Assembly: GCA_019694145.1 (NCBI GenBank)
Contig: JAIBCJ010000007.1
Location: 1 to 40,945 of the forward strand
Direction of reading: 5' to 3'
DNA from: Solirubrobacterales bacterium
Lineage (GTDB): Bacteria; Actinomycetota; Thermoleophilia; Solirubrobacterales; 70-9
Length of the DNA: 40,945 nucleotides
The translations under genes and the position numbers were made by a program. Positions 39,206-40,945 of the stretch are shown in pieces (positions within the stretch are counted from its first letter, which is position 1; each line of letters starts with the position of its first letter). A model generated the notes under the pieces. The model had not been told where the DNA came from. It did no database searches and saw only the letters and a list, made by a program, of their open reading frames with translations.

Positions 39206-39700
39206 ATGGCAGCCCCGGACCGAAACGAGTTTCGCCAGACGGTGGGTTTGTTGCCGACCGGAGTCACCGTGGTCTCCGCATTTCAGGCCTCGGGACCGGC
39301 CGGCGCGACCGCTTCCGCGGTCTGTTCGCTCTCCCTTGAGCCGATGATGATGCTGGTCTGCCTCGACCTCGGTTCCCGCTCTCTGGAGGCGGTTCGCGAG
39401 GCCGGCCGTTTCGGGATCTCGGTCCTCGGCGAGTCGCAACGGGCCGCGGCCGAGATGTTCGCGACGAAGGCGGACCAGGAAGAGAAATGGTCGTCGGTCG
39501 TCTGGCGGGAGCATCTGGAGGTGCCGATCATCGAGGGAAGCCTGGCCCGGGTGGTCTGCGACCTGGCCGAAGTGATTCCGGGCGGAGACCACGTGATCGT
39601 GACCGGCGAGGTACTCGAAGTCGAGGCCGAGGACGAACCGGGGGAGCCGCTGATCTACCACGGCGGGCTCTTTCGCCGGCTCGATGCACAACAGGATTGA
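39206..39700 (+). CDS. Flavin reductase (FMN-binding) domain protein
   Basis: A 164-aa flavin-binding protein of the HpaC / flavin reductase family. Key stretches are RQTVGLLPTGVTVVSA, GATASAVCSLSLEPMMMLVCLD (the Ser/Thr flavin-contact turn), FGISVLGESQ, and DHVIVTGEVLEVE followed by PLIYHGGLFRRL. Such proteins supply reduced flavin to a partner oxygenase, or act alone; no oxygenase is adjacent. The start at 39206 lies 13 nt after TATTGT. The PhzF-like gene follows 37 nt later with its own leaderless promoter. Confidence 0.88.
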   Translation: MAAPDRNEFRQTVGLLPTGVTVVSAFQASGPAGATASAVCSLSLEPMMMLVCLDLGSRSLEAVREAGRFGISVLGESQRAAAEMFATKADQEEKWSSVVWREHLEVPIIEGSLARVVCDLAEVIPGGDHVIVTGEVLEVEAEDEPGEPLIYHGGLFRRLDAQQD

Positions 39701-39725
39701 CGCACCCGGTCCGGTTTGCCCCGGC

Positions 39726-39731
39726 TAGGCT
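39726..39731 (+). promoter_or_regulatory. -10 hexamer of a leaderless promoter (PhzF-like gene)
   Basis: TAGGCT ends 6 nt before ATG 39738. Confidence 0.55.
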
Positions 39732-39737
39732 TGGCCG

Positions 39738-40655
39738 ATGAGCAGCCACCCCTTTTTCTGGCTCGACGTCTTCGCCGAATCCCCGCTGGCGGGCAACGGG
39801 CTCGCCGTGGTCCTCGACGCGGACGGGGTCAGCGACGAGATCATGCTCGCCTTCGCCCGCGAGACCGGTCTCTCGGAAACCACCTTCGTCCAGTCGCCTT
39901 CGTCGGAAGCGGCTTCGTCGGGCGCCGACTACCGCAACCGGATCTGGACGATCGCGACCGAGGTTCCCTTCGCCGGTCACCCTTCGCTCGGTACCGCCGT
40001 GGCGGTCGCGCTCGACCGCGGGGTCGAGGAGATCACCTTCACCCAGGAGACCGGGGCCGGCCTCCAGCAGGTGGAGGTCAGCCGGGCAGGTGCTGCGGAT
40101 CCAAGCCCCGAGGGCGGGGAGGCGGCAGCCGGGTCGGGGGTCTGGCGGGCCTCGGTCCTTCAGGAGCCGGCCAGTTTCGGCGAGGCCGTTCCCCGCGACC
40201 GGGCGGCGCGCCTGCTCAATCTGGACGAGTCGCGCCTTCACCCGGACTACTCCGCCCAGGTCGTCTCGACCGGTTTTCCCACGGTGCTGCTCCCGCTTCG
40301 GAACGTCGAGGCGCTGGCCGATGCCGTTCCCGACCGGGCCGAGTTCGAGAGTTTCGAATTCGGTGATCTCGCGGTGAACGTGTATCCCTTCGTCTTCGAC
40401 GTCCCGACCCGTTCGGTCCGCGCGCGCTGTTTCGCCCTCGACCTCGGCGATTTCGAAGACCCGGCAACCGGTTCGGCCGCCGGCCCGCTGGTCGCCTACC
40501 TGCAGGACATCCTCGACGTCGACCGGGTCGAGATCCACCAGGGAGTCGAGATCGGCCGCCCCAGCCTGATCGAGGCCCGCATGGATTCGGGCCGTCCCCG
40601 GGTAAGCGGCCGGGTCCATGTGGTCATGACCGGCACCGCGACCCTCCCCGGCTGA
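39738..40655 (+). CDS. PhzF-family isomerase/epimerase-like protein
   Basis: A 305-aa PhzF-superfamily protein (diaminopimelate-epimerase fold, two similar lobes). It has WLDVFAESPLAGNGLAVVLDA at the N terminus (read as DVFAESPLAGNGLAVV), the conserved Glu47 in GLSETTFV, FAGHPSLGTAVAV in lobe 1, and DPATGSAAGPLVAYL in lobe 2. An inserted Gly/Ala-rich loop lies around residues 118-135. Substrates vary widely in this family and none is suggested here; phenazine genes are absent. It is probably leaderless. Confidence 0.9.
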   Translation: MSSHPFFWLDVFAESPLAGNGLAVVLDADGVSDEIMLAFARETGLSETTFVQSPSSEAASSGADYRNRIWTIATEVPFAGHPSLGTAVAVALDRGVEEITFTQETGAGLQQVEVSRAGAADPSPEGGEAAAGSGVWRASVLQEPASFGEAVPRDRAARLLNLDESRLHPDYSAQVVSTGFPTVLLPLRNVEALADAVPDRAEFESFEFGDLAVNVYPFVFDVPTRSVRARCFALDLGDFEDPATGSAAGPLVAYLQDILDVDRVEIHQGVEIGRPSLIEARMDSGRPRVSGRVHVVMTGTATLPG

Positions 40656-40945
40656 ACCGCTTTCACCGGTCCCCAGGGTTTTCGCCTCAGAGCTGGTTCT
40701 GCCACGAACCAGGCCCCGGGAATGGCACCCTTCTCGTGGCACCAGCCGCCGGCTCCGGGCTTCAGGCTTCGGCGATTGCCCAGGCTTCAGCGATTGCCCA
40801 GGCTTCGGCGGTTCCCCGGGCTTCGGCAACCGCCCGGGCTTCGGCGGTTTCCTGTTACTGAATTGTTGCTCCTGTCGAGCCATGTGTGAGCTTTTCCGCT
40901 TCATGCTTTTCCCATGGATGCACGACGAAGGGTCAGCCCGGCCGA
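40656..40945. other. Intergenic end of window
   Basis: This 290-nt stretch has no supportable gene. It holds an imperfect inverted pair (CTGGTTCTGCCACGA near 40690 against TCGTGGCACCAG near 40734), the 18-bp tandem repeat at 40765-40854, and a run to the edge where an ATG at 40914 opens a short frame cut by the window end. A minus-strand frame across the repeat would encode PKPGxx units but has no support as a gene. Confidence 0.5.
40765..40854. repeat. 18-bp tandem repeat, five copies
   Basis: Five head-to-tail units beginning GGCTTC(G/A)GC start at 40765, 40783, 40801, 40819 and 40837. Their 3' halves differ more than their 5' halves. On the minus strand the unit length keeps one frame and spells PKPGxx-like hexapeptides. 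Confidence 0.8.

Noticed and set aside
40765..40854. Repeat cluster considered as a CRISPR array.
   Set aside because: Units are contiguous 18-bp repeats without spacers, and no cas gene is present.
39528..40904. A 458-codon minus-strand frame starting with PKPGxx repeats.
   Set aside because: Most of it is antisense to the PhzF-like gene. Only the repeat part might code, and there is no clear ribosome site or stop near it.
40914..40945. Start of a new plus-strand gene at the window edge.
   Set aside because: Only about ten codons are visible and no ribosome site or promoter is clear.

Overview
The window is high-GC DNA, gene-dense on both strands, with an actinobacterial flavour. It has RCC1-type secreted proteins, DUF6636-like secreted proteins, a TadE-like anchored protein, a PucR regulator, a DUF2804 protein, and many genes whose start codon sits 6-8 nt after a TAGnnT hexamer (leaderless transcription). 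Protein styles such as RCC1 plus a FecR-like tail and 'SCPS..CAAV' repeats suggest a Thermoleophilia / Solirubrobacterales-like organism. That placement is inferred from recognised sequence styles, not from a search. No rRNA, tRNA, CRISPR array, transposase or phage gene was found.

Region 1 (1-14.7 kb) is an envelope and secretion block. It holds a partial gene end, two secreted seven-repeat RCC1 proteins flanking a CHASE2 class III nucleotidyl cyclase and a small Cys-rich secreted protein, then a cytoplasmic FTCD_C-like protein whose start overlaps the second RCC1 gene. An ECF sigma factor with a small partner follows, then two DUF6636-like secreted proteins separated by a decayed patatin-like phospholipase. 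On the minus strand are a Tyr/Asp/Ser-rich lipoprotein behind a cluster of overlapping inverted repeats, a 106-aa protein, and a 1323-aa secreted protein with 21 Cys-pair repeats.

Region 2 (14.7-25.7 kb) is metabolism and signalling: PfkB kinase, citrate synthase and a 118-aa protein on the minus strand; quinone oxidoreductase coupled to a DEAD-box helicase; twin soluble histidine kinases with a receiver-only response regulator; a kinase-like phosphotransferase convergent with an acyl-CoA dehydrogenase, together resembling a split ACAD10/11 (LvaA/LvaC-like) pair; and a RibD-C reductase.

Region 3 (25.7-36 kb) carries a sulfotransferase divergent from a DUF2804 protein, a TadE-like anchored protein, an 89-aa protein coupled to an alpha/beta-hydrolase that seems to have lost its catalytic Ser and His, a zinc-ribbon membrane protein, membrane proteins, a PucR regulator, acetyl-CoA synthetase and a secreted CAP protein.

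Region 4 (36-40.9 kb) holds msrB, a NarL-type regulator overlapping serS, a cytochrome c lipoprotein, a flavin reductase and a PhzF-like protein, ending in an 18-bp tandem repeat.

The most notable signals outside genes are the overlapping inverted repeats at 10116-10173, back-to-back TAGnGTA promoter cores at 26735 and 30182, and two separate places (acyl-CoA dehydrogenase and msrB) where the last codons of a gene are duplicated just downstream.
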